From Verrucomicrobiota bacterium (lineage in GTDB: Bacteria > Verrucomicrobiota > Verrucomicrobiia > Limisphaerales > UBA1096): a stretch of DNA of 43,747 bases. The stretch spans positions 1 to 43,747 of the forward strand of contig JASLKL010000003.1 of the NCBI GenBank assembly GCA_030747605.1. Direction: 5' to 3'. Position 1 is the stretch's first letter, and each line of letters starts with the position of its first letter. The notes below the pieces were generated by a model. It was not told the origin of the DNA and ran no database searches. It saw nothing but the letters and a program-made list of their open reading frames with translations. Shown piece after piece: positions 1 through 8,555 of this stretch. A program made the translations under genes and the position numbers.

Positions 1-1007
1 GGTATTTCAACAAACTCTGAAGCAGCCTGATAAAATGCTTTATCTTGATCGGCAGGAATTGAAACCAAGGAACTAGCTTCAGGGACAATAAACCAATTCT
101 CCAAGTCGAATGACGAAAGCAAATGGGAATTTTCAGATATCGTCAATTCAGTAGAATCTGAACCTCTTTTTATAGAAATTTCTGGCTTAATATCCTCCTT
201 ATTATCATCTCCAGGCATCTCGCCTCCGTATAGGTGGTTTTCTACTAGTTTTCTATCAACAGCATTTAATGCAGAATTGAAAATAACCAATTGTTCAATT
301 TCTCCAACAAAATCGTACCCACTCGAACTATACGCACCGATAACGATATCTGCATTGGCTTTAATATTATTTGTTGGCATTCCACCGAGATTTAAATTCT
401 TTCCATTCGCATAAAAAGAATGACTGTCGGCAGTTAACACCGTGCTCCAAACTGTGGTTTGGTCATCATATTTTGTAATATCATCACCTGAGTACGTCGT
501 GCCATTGTATTGCTCTACAACAAACCCTCCTTTGCCGTCATCCCGTTGGTGAGATGTGTTACTCAAACCAATATTGTAAGCATATGCTCCTGAAGTAGCA
601 AAAGGGGCATCCGCTTTATAGTGCCCAAGCCAAAATACAGTGAATTCTTTGGTTTCAGCATTACTTAGTTTTCCGGTGAGATATCTTCCATCTGCACCAA
701 CACTTGTATCATCAAAACTTAATTTTCCAGCACCATCATATGATATCAACTCTGCGCCTCCATTACCTTTTTGAGCAGATTGAACAATCATGCCATCCAA
801 TAATTGGCCATTGCTATCCACCGGCGTCCAAGAGACGACAGCATTCCCATCTGTCTCAACTCCTATAGAACCATCATAGTGCGCCACCAATGAATCAATA
901 GCTTGCGATGATAAATCGGGAATGGCTGTCAAAAGGCCATTCCCCAATATGCTTAATTTTACAGATAATATAAATACGAATGATATTAAGATAGAATGAG
1001 TTTTCAT
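1..1007 (-). CDS. Secreted LamG/concanavalin A-like protein (3' end outside window)
   Basis: An open frame runs from an ATG at 1007 to the left edge without a stop, about 335 codons. The N-terminus (MKTHSILISFVFILSVKLSI) is a signal peptide. The next 230 or so residues have the pattern of a LamG/concanavalin A-like lectin domain: short beta-strand segments, 'FTVFWLGHY', and the usual closing segment 'VGEIEQLVIFNSALNAVDR' followed by 'ENHLYGG'. Such domains bind glycans or mediate adhesion in secreted verrucomicrobial proteins. The part after about residue 260 is not recognised and continues outside the window. It is divergent from the SRPBCC gene. Substrate unknown. Confidence 0.75.
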   Translation of the reverse strand, partial: MKTHSILISFVFILSVKLSILGNGLLTAIPDLSSQAIDSLVAHYDGSIGVETDGNAVVSWTPVDSNGQLLDGMIVQSAQKGNGGAELISYDGAGKLSFDDTSVGADGRYLTGKLSNAETKEFTVFWLGHYKADAPFATSGAYAYNIGLSNTSHQRDDGKGGFVVEQYNGTTYSGDDITKYDDQTTVWSTVLTADSHSFYANGKNLNLGGMPTNNIKANADIVIGAYSSSGYDFVGEIEQLVIFNSALNAVDRKLVENHLYGGEMPGDDNKEDIKPEISIKRGSDSTELTISENSHLLSSFDLENWFIVPEASSLVSIPADQDKAFYQAASEFVEI

Positions 1008-1112
1008 TAGAATCTGGCCCAGAGTATCATGCCCTGCCGCATCTTAAAAGCGTTTCAAGAAGCATTTAAACAAAATGAAAAACTTCGAATTACGAGTGTT
1101 AAAGCTAAATTT

Positions 1113-1141
1113 TTGAGAGAACATTCACGATTTTATCTAAT
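1113..1141 (+). promoter_or_regulatory. Putative sigma70-type promoter of the SRPBCC gene
   Basis: TTGAGA (1113-1118) and TCTAAT (1136-1141) are separated by exactly 17 bases. Only 8 bases lie between the -10 box and the ATG at 1150, so transcription would begin at or just before the start codon and the mRNA would be almost leaderless. This is a motif match only; AT-rich sequence gives such matches by chance. Confidence 0.35.
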
Positions 1142-1149
1142 TATATATA

Positions 1150-1614
1150 ATGGGATTACCTGATCATTATCTTAAGATGGAAACCTTTGTACCAGGCGAA
1201 ATAGAAGAGATTTTTGCTTTTTTTTCTAATGCACAAAATCTTGAACTAATCACTCCTCCTGAATTGAATTTTAGCATCATAAGCCCTTTGCCAATAATAA
1301 TGCAAAAAGGAACACTCATTGATTATAGAATTCGTTTATTGGGTTTCACTTTCCACTGGAAAACACTCATCTCAAAATGGGAACCTAAAAAAAAATTTAT
1401 AGATGAACAACTGAAGGGCCCTTATTCAAAGTGGATTCATACACATATTTTCGAGCCAAAAGGGAAAGGAGTGTCAATTAAAGATGAGGTTCAATATCGC
1501 CTACCTCTCTTCCCCTTTGGAGAAATCATGTTTCCATTTGTACGCCTACAGCTAAAACGTATCTTTGAATATCGCTCTTTACGAATTACAGAACTATTTA
1601 ATGTTGTTGACTAA
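1150..1614 (+). CDS. SRPBCC (START-like) ligand-binding family protein
   Basis: 154 residues, the usual length of a single-domain SRPBCC/polyketide cyclase-like protein. The N-terminal segment 'FVPGEIEEIFAFFSNAQNLE' followed by 'LITPPELNF' is the hallmark of the subgroup described as cyclase/dehydrase or YfcH-associated SRPBCC. The fold makes a hydrophobic pocket; the ligand is unknown. There is no signal peptide, so it should be cytoplasmic. The family is often encoded next to, or fused with, TIGR01777 epimerases, and one lies 480 bases away (2094-3074) on the other strand, which supports the family call. The first ATG is preferred because the conserved domain starts within six residues of it. 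Confidence 0.8.
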   Translation: MGLPDHYLKMETFVPGEIEEIFAFFSNAQNLELITPPELNFSIISPLPIIMQKGTLIDYRIRLLGFTFHWKTLISKWEPKKKFIDEQLKGPYSKWIHTHIFEPKGKGVSIKDEVQYRLPLFPFGEIMFPFVRLQLKRIFEYRSLRITELFNVVD

Positions 1615-1654
1615 ATTAGTGGTTTTTATCCGCGAAGTACTCACTCATACCCTA

Positions 1655-2065
1655 TCAAGTAACTATTGAATCTCGGATATAACCAACCCTAGTGCTCTTA
1701 AAATACTTGAATGGTATTCCAGCCTCTCCCCATGCCACCGTTAGATATTCAACGGTTTTATCATCTAGTGTTCCATAAATCTCTACCTCAAGGCTTTCTG
1801 CCAACTCGAGATGTTTTGCCACATAATCTTGAACTGGGGGATTATTAAGGTGGTTGATTAGTGATTCATCATCCTTGTAGAGCTCCGTCCATGTAAACTG
1901 CAACGGATCAGTCGGGTCTGAATCAAAGTTGTGTAAAAGCATTCCTGGTTCCGTTTTTTCGACCTCAGCATCTACTAATTCAGCAATTTTGAGGTAATCC
2001 TCCACTTTACCAGACTTGACCCTCACCCTCGCTATAAGAATAAATGGTTTATCTTTTGGGTTCAT
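1655..2065 (-). CDS. Antibiotic biosynthesis monooxygenase (ABM) domain protein
   Basis: Small ferredoxin-like alpha/beta protein of the ABM family, recognised from 'FILIARVRVKSGKVEDYLKI' near the start, then 'EPGMLLHNF' and 'FTWTELYKDDESLINHLNNP'. Members oxidise quinols or polyketides, or simply bind small hydrophobic ligands; the substrate here cannot be told. An upstream TTG at 2080 would add five residues, but the ATG at 2065 has GGAAGA about eight bases before it, so the ATG is preferred. The C-terminal ~40 residues after the ABM core are not typical and may be a lineage-specific extension. It lies 28 bases downstream of the epimerase gene on the same strand, so the two are probably cotranscribed. 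Confidence 0.75.
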   Translation of the reverse strand: MNPKDKPFILIARVRVKSGKVEDYLKIAELVDAEVEKTEPGMLLHNFDSDPTDPLQFTWTELYKDDESLINHLNNPPVQDYVAKHLELAESLEVEIYGTLDDKTVEYLTVAWGEAGIPFKYFKSTRVGYIRDSIVT

Positions 2066-2093
2066 ATTTAATTCTTCCAATTATATTTGATGA

Positions 2094-3074
2094 TTATTTG
2101 ACGTCGAACCAAGTGGACTCAATAGCATGAGCCGCTTCCGACCAATTCGGATAATTAAACTTAAAGCCTGACTCAAGAAGTTTACCTGGAATAACTCTGC
2201 GGCTCTTGAGTAACAACTCAGTTTCGGTTCGCATAAAGAATGCTCCTATTTCCAGCATCCACCAAGCGGCAGCCAGGCCAAACTTTGCCCCACATGCCAA
2301 ACGCATAGCTTTAAGGAACTCACGATTTGGCAGTGGGTTCGGCGCACACATGTTAATTGGTCCGTCGATGTTTTTATGCTCGATACACCACTCGACCATT
2401 CGCAAAAAATCTTCCACATGTAGCCAACTCACAAATTGATTGCCTGATCCCTGTGTGCCGCTAAGACCCAAACGAGTAATATTTCTAAAAGCCTCATAAA
2501 CACCACCTCTACCAGTTCCAAACACCATCGAAAGCCTCATGGCAATACGTCGAGTACTAGGAGTATCCGCATTAAATAATGCCGCTTCCCACCTTTTAAC
2601 GACATCAACTGAAAACTCCCATTTATCCCTTGGGCTGCCAGGTTCGACAGATTGAATATCACCAGTGGCCTCGTCCATCGGCCTATCCAGTGAGTGTCTA
2701 TAAATCGTTCCTGAACTAGCATTCAACCAAACACTCGGAGGTTGATCCGCTTGGGCAATCGCCTCTCCAACAACTTGTGTAGAATGCTCGCGAGAGTCGT
2801 ATATTTGCTGCCTATTTTTCTTACTATAACGACAATTTACAGAGCGGCCAGCGAGGTTTACAACCACTTCCGCTCCATCTATTTCATCCGCCCAAGCATC
2901 AAGATTTACACCATCCCACCAGACATAACGCACATGATCAGATAATTCCCCCTCACTACGACTTAAGACCACTACGTTCCAGCCTTTAGCTGCGAAATGC
3001 CGTGATAAATGCCGCCCTATGTAACCGCTACCTCCAGGTAAAACTATTTTTTTATCCTTCAAGCTCACGCTCAA
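2094..3074 (-). CDS. TIGR01777 family NAD(P)-dependent epimerase (YfcH/SDR39U1-like)
   Basis: 326 residues, normal for the family. The N-terminal Rossmann motif 'GGSGYIGRHL' (residues 14-23) binds NAD(P). 'VVNLAGRSVNCRYSKKNRQQ' and 'SRRVIPGKLLESGFKFNYP' (the DUF1731 C-terminal segment) are diagnostic of TIGR01777 proteins. These are extended short-chain dehydrogenase/reductases of uncertain physiological substrate. The start drawn is a TTG at 3074; a GTG at 3068 and another TTG at 3062 are also possible and none has a clear Shine-Dalgarno. It is the first gene of a probable two-gene unit with the ABM protein and lies divergent from trpD. Confidence 0.85.
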   Translation of the reverse strand: MSVSLKDKKIVLPGGSGYIGRHLSRHFAAKGWNVVVLSRSEGELSDHVRYVWWDGVNLDAWADEIDGAEVVVNLAGRSVNCRYSKKNRQQIYDSREHSTQVVGEAIAQADQPPSVWLNASSGTIYRHSLDRPMDEATGDIQSVEPGSPRDKWEFSVDVVKRWEAALFNADTPSTRRIAMRLSMVFGTGRGGVYEAFRNITRLGLSGTQGSGNQFVSWLHVEDFLRMVEWCIEHKNIDGPINMCAPNPLPNREFLKAMRLACGAKFGLAAAWWMLEIGAFFMRTETELLLKSRRVIPGKLLESGFKFNYPNWSEAAHAIESTWFDVK

Positions 3075-3182
3075 GCGAGTTTTTCACGACTTCGATTAAA
3101 GAACGAGAGAGAAACATAAGTAATTATCTAGAATTTAAAATCCCGCTTGGCCAAGTAGCAGTATACCGCTTATCCTTTCCCC

Positions 3183-4220
3183 ATGTTAGACACCCTGACC
3201 AAACATTTGAGCAACGGTGAGTCACTGACGGTTGAACAGGTAAGCGACGCAATTGGAAGCCTAACGAACGAAACCATAACCCCAGAGACCAAAGCTGATT
3301 TTCTTACGGCTCTTGCCTCCAAAGGTGAAACTACGGATGAAATCGCTGCATTCGCAAACGAACTTCGTGATAAGGCTTTACCTGTCCCTATTGATAATGA
3401 AACACGGGACCATGAAATGCTCGATGTTTGCGGCACTGGGGGAGACAAGCTAGGAACGTTCAATATTTCTACCACAGTTGCCATTATTGCTGCTGCTGCT
3501 GGAGTAACAGTTGCTAAGCACGGTAACCGAGCCATCACATCCAAGGCCGGTAGTGCTGATGTTTTAGCCGCGCTAGGCATTCCGACCGACCTAACACCAG
3601 AACAAGTAGCCACCAACCTGAAAGATCACCAGTTCGCATTCATCTTTGCACCTGCCTATCATCCAGCATTCAAGCATATCATGCCGGCACGCAAATTATG
3701 CGCTGAACGAGGCCAGCGGACAGTGTTTAATTTTCTGGGACCACTCCTGAACCCAGCCCGACCTACTGCACAATTAATTGGGGTCCCCAATAGCAAACTT
3801 TGTGATCCAATTGGTCGAGTTCTTCAGTCTATTGGAATTCGGCGAGGAATGGTTGTCAACGGCAGAGTGGGAGATGGCTCCATGGATGAACTATCAACGC
3901 TTGGCAAAAATACCATTGCAGAGTTTTATCAGGATAGAGGCTTTGCTGTTAGTACTGATTTGCCGAAATTATTCCCTCTACAACCAGCCACACTGGACGA
4001 TCTGAAGGGTGGGAATGCAGAGGAGAATGCCGCTACTATTAAGTCGATCCTTTCAGGTGAAGATCGTGGCCCTCGCCGTGATGCAGTGCTACTGAATGCC
4101 GCACATGCCTTGTTTGTTGCCAGCAAGACAGACTCCGCCTTGGAAGGCTGGGACATGGCTGCCTCAGTAATTGAAAACGGGACCGCTATAAGTAAATTAC
4201 AGGATTTGACGGGCAATTAA
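3183..4220 (+). CDS. trpD: Anthranilate phosphoribosyltransferase
   Basis: 345 residues, full length. It transfers the phosphoribosyl group of PRPP to anthranilate, the second committed step of tryptophan synthesis, in the cytoplasm. The PRPP site 'CGTGGD' (about 83-88), 'NISTTVA', and 'KHGNRAITSKAGSADVLAALG' (112-132) are intact, followed by 'GPLLNPARPTAQLIGV'. The gene stands apart from other trp genes here. No Trp-rich leader or attenuator is visible in the 108-base upstream gap; a perfect 10-base palindrome CTTGGCCAAG lies there about 30 bases before the ATG, of unknown meaning. There is no clear Shine-Dalgarno. Confidence 0.97.
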   Translation: MLDTLTKHLSNGESLTVEQVSDAIGSLTNETITPETKADFLTALASKGETTDEIAAFANELRDKALPVPIDNETRDHEMLDVCGTGGDKLGTFNISTTVAIIAAAAGVTVAKHGNRAITSKAGSADVLAALGIPTDLTPEQVATNLKDHQFAFIFAPAYHPAFKHIMPARKLCAERGQRTVFNFLGPLLNPARPTAQLIGVPNSKLCDPIGRVLQSIGIRRGMVVNGRVGDGSMDELSTLGKNTIAEFYQDRGFAVSTDLPKLFPLQPATLDDLKGGNAEENAATIKSILSGEDRGPRRDAVLLNAAHALFVASKTDSALEGWDMAASVIENGTAISKLQDLTGN

Positions 4221-4237
4221 GTTGCGATATAATTAAT

Positions 4238-4315
4238 ATGACACTTGGTATTATAGGGGGTGTTTTCTTTAGTATCGCATTCATCTTGATGATCGTCTTA
4301 TTTCTAAATAGTTAG
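4238..4315 (+). CDS. Possible small membrane peptide (25 aa)
   Basis: An ATG 17 bases after the trpD stop opens a 25-codon frame, 'MTLGIIGGVFFSIAFILMIV' followed by 'LFLNS', which is one hydrophobic helix with almost no charged residues. There is no convincing Shine-Dalgarno and no homology I can name. It lies between trpD and a DUF2752 membrane protein on the same strand. It may be a real small protein or a chance frame in AT-rich intergenic DNA. Confidence 0.3.
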   Translation: MTLGIIGGVFFSIAFILMIVLFLNS

Positions 4316-4349
4316 ATATTTTTAACACTGATCACCCTTCAAACAATTA

Positions 4350-4754
4350 ATGCTATTTGCACGCGCTATTATTCCTTTTGGTATTCCATTGATTGTAATT
4401 GGCGGAGCCACAACACTTTTTTATCTAAATCCAAGTGATTATTCCTTTTTTCCAAAATGTACATTTTATACAGCAACCGGGTATTCCTGCCCAGGCTGCG
4501 GTTCAACTCGTGCCCTGTTTAATCTAACACATGGAAATATATTGGAAGCACTACGACTAAACCCAGGATTAATTGCGCTAATCGTCCTCTCTTTAACAGA
4601 CTACATTCGATACATGATGACGATAAAACAATCGAAGAAATTTCATTCTCTGTTCGGAAACATGAAACTGGTTTTCACAGTTATAGGGTTAATGATAGTT
4701 TACGGAATCATCCGGAACCTCCCATGGATACCATTCACGAACTTGGCGCCATAA
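4350..4754 (+). CDS. DUF2752 domain membrane protein
   Basis: 134 residues with three predicted membrane segments (about 5-25, 73-90 and 107-124). The family signature, a Cys-rich loop 'GYSCPGCGSTRALFNLTHGN', sits around residues 45-64 after the first helix. The C-P-G-C-G motif could bind a metal or form a disulfide, but no function is established for DUF2752. It probably shares a transcript with trpD (130 bases upstream), though no promoter can be assigned with confidence. Confidence 0.85.
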   Translation: MLFARAIIPFGIPLIVIGGATTLFYLNPSDYSFFPKCTFYTATGYSCPGCGSTRALFNLTHGNILEALRLNPGLIALIVLSLTDYIRYMMTIKQSKKFHSLFGNMKLVFTVIGLMIVYGIIRNLPWIPFTNLAP

Positions 4755-4811
4755 ATTATTGCCAGCCCAAGCAAATTCAATTTTATCTCGCTTGGCAAAG
4801 CACTTGAACGT

Positions 4812-6842
4812 TTGAATGTGCACGTGCCCAAAGAGTACACCATTAAACCGTTCCGTTCACCGATCGATCTGAACATTGATTATGAATCAGAACTGAATGC
4901 TCAGCAACTCGCTGCCGTAACGGCTACGCCGGGACCGGCTTTGGTGTTGGCTGGAGCTGGGGCGGGCAAGACGCGTACTCTGACTTATCGTGTGGCATAT
5001 CTATTAGAGCAAGGCATCCCAATTGACCGCATTCTTCTTTTGACATTCACCAATAAGGCAGCAAAAGAAATGATGGAACGAGTACAAGACCTGATTGGAG
5101 ACGACACATCAGGCCTTTGGGGCGGCACTTTCCATTCAGTGGGTCACCGTATTTTGCGACGCAATGCGGAGACGATTGGCTACCCACAAACATTCACAAT
5201 AATGGATCGCGAGGATGCAAAAGACCTGATGAGCCTTGCTATCACTGACGCTGGTATAGACACCAAAGCAGTACGTTTCCCTAAGCCAGACTTGCTTTGT
5301 GATATTCTTTCAATGTCAATTAATACAGGGCTGGATCTAGAGAAGGTAATGGAGGATCGATATTTCTATTTCGAAAGCTTGTCCGAAGACATTTCCAAAG
5401 TACACGCCGCTTATTCCAAGCGCAAACAATTGAATGGAGTGATGGACTTCGATGATCTACTCAACCAGTGGCTGAGACTGCTACAAGAAAGCGAAGAAGC
5501 TCGAGAATATTTTCAATCTAAATTTCAATTCATTCTTGTCGATGAATATCAAGACACAAATCACGTGCAGTGTGAATTGATCGATCTACTAGGCGATCGA
5601 AACCATAATATTATGGCAGTTGGCGACGATTCACAAAGTATCTATTCATGGCGAGGCGCAAACTTCCGTAATGTACTCGAGTTCCCTGAGCGCCACAAAG
5701 GAACACAAGTCTTCAAGATCGAGACAAACTACCGCAGCACTCCAGAAATTCTCAATTGCGCAAACGCTGTCATAGCGGGCAATGCTAATCAGTTTAAGAA
5801 GAAGCTTACACCGGTACGAAAAAGCGGAATGAAGCCGGCACTAGTATCCTGTAATGACGCCAATCAACAGGCTGAATTCATTGCCCAACGTGCACTTGAG
5901 CTTCGCGATGAAGGCATAGCTCTAGAAAATATGGTTGTATTATACAGATCTCACTTTCACGCGCTTGAATTACAACTGGAATTTACCCGACGTAATATCC
6001 CATTCACAATAACTAGTGGCATTCGTTTTTTTGAACAAGCTCACATCAAGGACGTAGCTGCATACCTCAAACTTATTTCCAATCACCAAGACGAAATAGC
6101 ATTTAAGCGCATTGTACTGATGCTTTCAGGAATCGGATCCAAGTCTGCAGATAAACTTTGGAGATCATACAAAACCCGATTAACTGACGAGATTACTACG
6201 CAACCTAGTTTGGCTAAAGTAATCCGAGAAATTTCCGGATTAGCTCCAAAAAAATCCATAATAGGCTGGGAACAATTTGCAGAAACACTCTCTCAACTAG
6301 AAAGTGAAAAAGGCAAAGGGCCAGGACATCTAATCCGCTTGGTCATAGCTGCAGGCTACGAAGATTATCTGCAAAACAAGTTCCCGAACTACTATTCACG
6401 ACTAGAAGATCTCGAACAGGTCGCTGGCTTTTCAGATCAATATGAAACCACAGAGGAATTCCTTAGCGAACTAGCTCTTCTAAGTAATTTGGACACAGAG
6501 TCGAAGAGGGATGCACAATCAGACCCCGAACAAATTCGACTCTCTACTATTCATCAAGCCAAAGGACTAGAGTTCGAAGTTGTGTTTGTAATGATGCTCT
6601 GCGATGGACTTTTTCCCTCAAGTAGAGCAATCGAAAGCCCTGAAGGGGAAGACGAGGAAAGGCGATTGTTTTACGTAGCCGTCACCCGCGCAAAAACAGA
6701 ACTGTATCTTAGCTATCCACTAATGCGCTTCATGCACGGATCCGGAGGAGAAACATTTCAACAGCCATCCCGCTTTCTTAACGAAATTGGAGATGGTCTC
6801 GTGGAAGAATGGAACCTGCAAAGCTTCGACCCATACGGGTAA
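4812..6842 (+). CDS. UvrD/Rep/PcrA family ATP-dependent 3'-5' DNA helicase
   Basis: About 676 residues of a superfamily 1A helicase acting in DNA repair or replication restart. Motifs appear in order: Q motif 'LNAQQLAAV', Walker A 'GAGAGKT' (48-54), motif Ia 'LLTFTNKAAKEM', Walker B 'DEYQDTN' (about 246), motif III 'VGDDSQSIYSWRGA', motif IV 'ETNYRS', motif V 'STIHQAKGLEFEVVFV', motif VI 'RRLFYVAVTRAK'. It is somewhat shorter than E. coli UvrD (720 aa), mainly at the C-terminus, and resembles the Rep/PcrA-like short forms. The start is uncertain: TTG at 4812, or GTG at 4818 or 4824; the conserved core begins near residue 23, so all are compatible. Confidence 0.93.
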   Translation: MNVHVPKEYTIKPFRSPIDLNIDYESELNAQQLAAVTATPGPALVLAGAGAGKTRTLTYRVAYLLEQGIPIDRILLLTFTNKAAKEMMERVQDLIGDDTSGLWGGTFHSVGHRILRRNAETIGYPQTFTIMDREDAKDLMSLAITDAGIDTKAVRFPKPDLLCDILSMSINTGLDLEKVMEDRYFYFESLSEDISKVHAAYSKRKQLNGVMDFDDLLNQWLRLLQESEEAREYFQSKFQFILVDEYQDTNHVQCELIDLLGDRNHNIMAVGDDSQSIYSWRGANFRNVLEFPERHKGTQVFKIETNYRSTPEILNCANAVIAGNANQFKKKLTPVRKSGMKPALVSCNDANQQAEFIAQRALELRDEGIALENMVVLYRSHFHALELQLEFTRRNIPFTITSGIRFFEQAHIKDVAAYLKLISNHQDEIAFKRIVLMLSGIGSKSADKLWRSYKTRLTDEITTQPSLAKVIREISGLAPKKSIIGWEQFAETLSQLESEKGKGPGHLIRLVIAAGYEDYLQNKFPNYYSRLEDLEQVAGFSDQYETTEEFLSELALLSNLDTESKRDAQSDPEQIRLSTIHQAKGLEFEVVFVMMLCDGLFPSSRAIESPEGEDEERRLFYVAVTRAKTELYLSYPLMRFMHGSGGETFQQPSRFLNEIGDGLVEEWNLQSFDPYG

Positions 6843-6869
6843 CTTTTAAATCAAAAGATATCTAATCAA

Positions 6870-6897
6870 TCAAGGCTGACCCTTGGTCTTTTTCTTT
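6870..6897 (+). terminator. Weak candidate terminator after the helicase gene
   Basis: A six-pair stem TCAAGG / CCTTGG (6870-6875 and 6881-6886, one T-G wobble) with a five-base loop is followed by TCTTTTTCTTT on the + strand. It overlaps the last codons of convergent leuA. The stem is short, so this is a suggestion only. Confidence 0.25.
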
Positions 6898-8459
6898 GCA
6901 GTCTTTTTGCGCCGGCTATTACTCAAATGTCGATTAACAGCATTGAGATACGCCTTTGCGCTGGCTTCAATTACATCGGTACTAGCACCCTTCCCCGTGA
7001 TAAGCTCACCATCTCCGAAATCTACCTTCAAACTAACTTCACCTAGCGCATCCTTGCCTTGAGACACACCACGTAACGCATAATCCTTCAGCCTACCCTG
7101 AGTCTCAGTAAGACGGTCAATTGCCTTAAGTGCAGCATCAACAGGACCATCACCCACCCCAGCATCCTCTAGAACTATATCTTTCTTAGACCGCCCAGAA
7201 GCTGGCTTCCGTAAGCGAACAGTAGCTGTCGGGACGGTCTGATTTCCACTTGTGACGTTAACATACTCCATCAACCAAGTCTCTGGCACCTTAGTAATCT
7301 GGCCATCAACCAGTGCTCCAAGATCATCATCATAAACAAATTTCTTTTTATCGCCGATTTCCTTAAAACGACTAAAGACATTAATTATTTCATCGTCAGA
7401 AAGCTTAAACCCAAGGTGTTTAAGTCGTAGAGCCATAGCAGCCCGACCGCTATGCTTCGTCAATGGCAACTCAGTCTGCCCCCAGCCAACATCCTGCGGA
7501 TCCATAATCTCGTAAGTTTCACGCTTCTTGATGATTCCATCCTGATGGATTCCACTTGAGTGCGCGAAAGCATTCTCACCAACGATAGACTTATTTCGTT
7601 GCACCACAAAACTACTCATACGCGAAACCAGACGAGAAGATTTCACGATCTCATTGGTTTTAATTCCACACTTAATATTCTTATAGTAATCCTCCCGAGT
7701 TTTTAAAGCCATAACCAATTCCTCAAGAGCAGCATTACCAGCTCGCTCCCCGATACCATTCACAGTGCACTCGATTTGGCGTGCTCCATTCTCAACGGCA
7801 GCTAAGGAGTTAGCCACAGCCATACCAAGATCATTGTGACAGTGAACACTGATGACAGCCTTGCCTGTTTTAAACTCCGGAACAGAAGCGTGAAGATGTC
7901 CGATTAGCTCACCAAACTGCCCAGGGACAGCCCACCCAACCGTATCAGGAATATTAACGGTAGTAGCCCCAGCATCAACCACTGCTTGACAAACCTCCGC
8001 GAGAAAGTCTGGTTCAGTTCTAGATCCATCTTCGGGAGAAAACTCAACATCTGCTGTAAGCTTGCGAGCTCTTTTCACACCCTCAACAGCAAGTTTAATG
8101 ATTTGGCTCTGCGCCTTACCAAGCTTAAATTCACGATGCAATTTCGAGGTGGCAAGAAAAACATGTATACGCCCCTTGCTCCCAGCTGGAGCAACCGCCT
8201 TACCAGCAGCTTCAATATCCCCAGGAACACAACGTGCTAAGCCTGCAATAGTTGGCCCCTTGATTTCTTTAGCGATAGTGTTGACAGCCGTGAAATCTCC
8301 GTCGCTGATCACAGGGAATCCCCCCTCAATCACATCAACTTTAAGTCGGGCCAGTTGACGCGCGACCTCAAGTTTCTCTCGCAACGTCATAGAAGCACCA
8401 GGACACTGTTCGCCGTCGCGAAGTGTCGTATCAAAAATAATGATCCGATTCTTTTTCAT
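6870..8459 (-). CDS. leuA: 2-isopropylmalate synthase
   Basis: About 529 residues from the preferred ATG at 8459, full length for a type 1 LeuA. It condenses acetyl-CoA with 2-oxoisovalerate, the first committed step of leucine synthesis. The DRE-TIM barrel start '[15 protein letters not shown]' holds the catalytic Arg and a metal Asp. '[17 protein letters not shown]' supplies the His-x-His metal ligands, and '[14 protein letters not shown]' is typical. The region after about residue 390, including '[20 protein letters not shown]' and '[14 protein letters not shown]', is the C-terminal LeuA regulatory domain that binds leucine. A TTG at 8486 would add nine residues but lies inside the T tract of the leader terminator. 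The Lys-rich C-terminal tail is unusual. Citramalate synthase is the main alternative, but the sequence and leucine leader favour LeuA. Confidence 0.95.
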   Translation of the reverse strand: MKKNRIIIFDTTLRDGEQCPGASMTLREKLEVARQLARLKVDVIEGGFPVISDGDFTAVNTIAKEIKGPTIAGLARCVPGDIEAAGKAVAPAGSKGRIHVFLATSKLHREFKLGKAQSQIIKLAVEGVKRARKLTADVEFSPEDGSRTEPDFLAEVCQAVVDAGATTVNIPDTVGWAVPGQFGELIGHLHASVPEFKTGKAVISVHCHNDLGMAVANSLAAVENGARQIECTVNGIGERAGNAALEELVMALKTREDYYKNIKCGIKTNEIVKSSRLVSRMSSFVVQRNKSIVGENAFAHSSGIHQDGIIKKRETYEIMDPQDVGWGQTELPLTKHSGRAAMALRLKHLGFKLSDDEIINVFSRFKEIGDKKKFVYDDDLGALVDGQITKVPETWLMEYVNVTSGNQTVPTATVRLRKPASGRSKKDIVLEDAGVGDGPVDAALKAIDRLTETQGRLKDYALRGVSQGKDALGEVSLKVDFGDGELITGKGASTDVIEASAKAYLNAVNRHLSNSRRKKTAKKKTKGQP

Positions 8460-8484
8460 ATCTTCATTATATACAAAGGCTAAC

Positions 8485-8518
8485 AAAAAACCCCGAAGCC
8501 TTGCTGGCAGCGGGGTTT
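8485..8518 (-). terminator. Attenuator terminator of leuA
   Basis: On the minus strand AAACCCCG (8518-8511) pairs perfectly with CGGGGTTT (8495-8488). Inside the loop GCC and GGC can pair around AGCAA. Six T in all follow the GGGG (8490-8485). It sits only about 25 bases before the leuA ATG and points towards leuA, so it must be bypassed for leuA to be expressed. This placement is that of an attenuator, not of a simple end-of-gene terminator for the ankyrin gene, which ends 174 bases upstream. Confidence 0.85.
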
Positions 8519-8555
8519 ACAAATTTTATGAGCACTAGCTTAAACCTCGGCCACC
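8506..8555 (-). promoter_or_regulatory. Candidate antiterminator pairing in the leuA leader
   Basis: GGTGGC (8555-8550) and GAGGTTTA (8548-8541), the last codons of the leader peptide, can pair with TAAACCCC and GCTGCC (8519-8506), the 5' arm of the terminator. The pairing has two G-U wobbles, one A-C mismatch and one bulged C. It is mutually exclusive with the terminator. A smaller hairpin CGCTT-ttagg-AAGCG just upstream, inside the leucine codon region, could act as the competing 1:2 stem. The pairing was found by eye and not scored by a folding program. Confidence 0.55.

Noticed and set aside
3075-3182. A tryptophan attenuator before trpD
   Set aside because: No short frame with Trp codons and no terminator-like stem with a T tract is present.
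8460-8486. TTG start of leuA at 8486
   Set aside because: It lies in the T tract of the terminator, and the conserved LeuA N-terminus begins right after the ATG at 8459.
8485-8518. The hairpin as an ordinary terminator of the upstream ankyrin gene
   Set aside because: It lies 174 bases past that gene's stop, beyond a promoter and a leucine-rich frame, and directly before leuA, which fits attenuation better.
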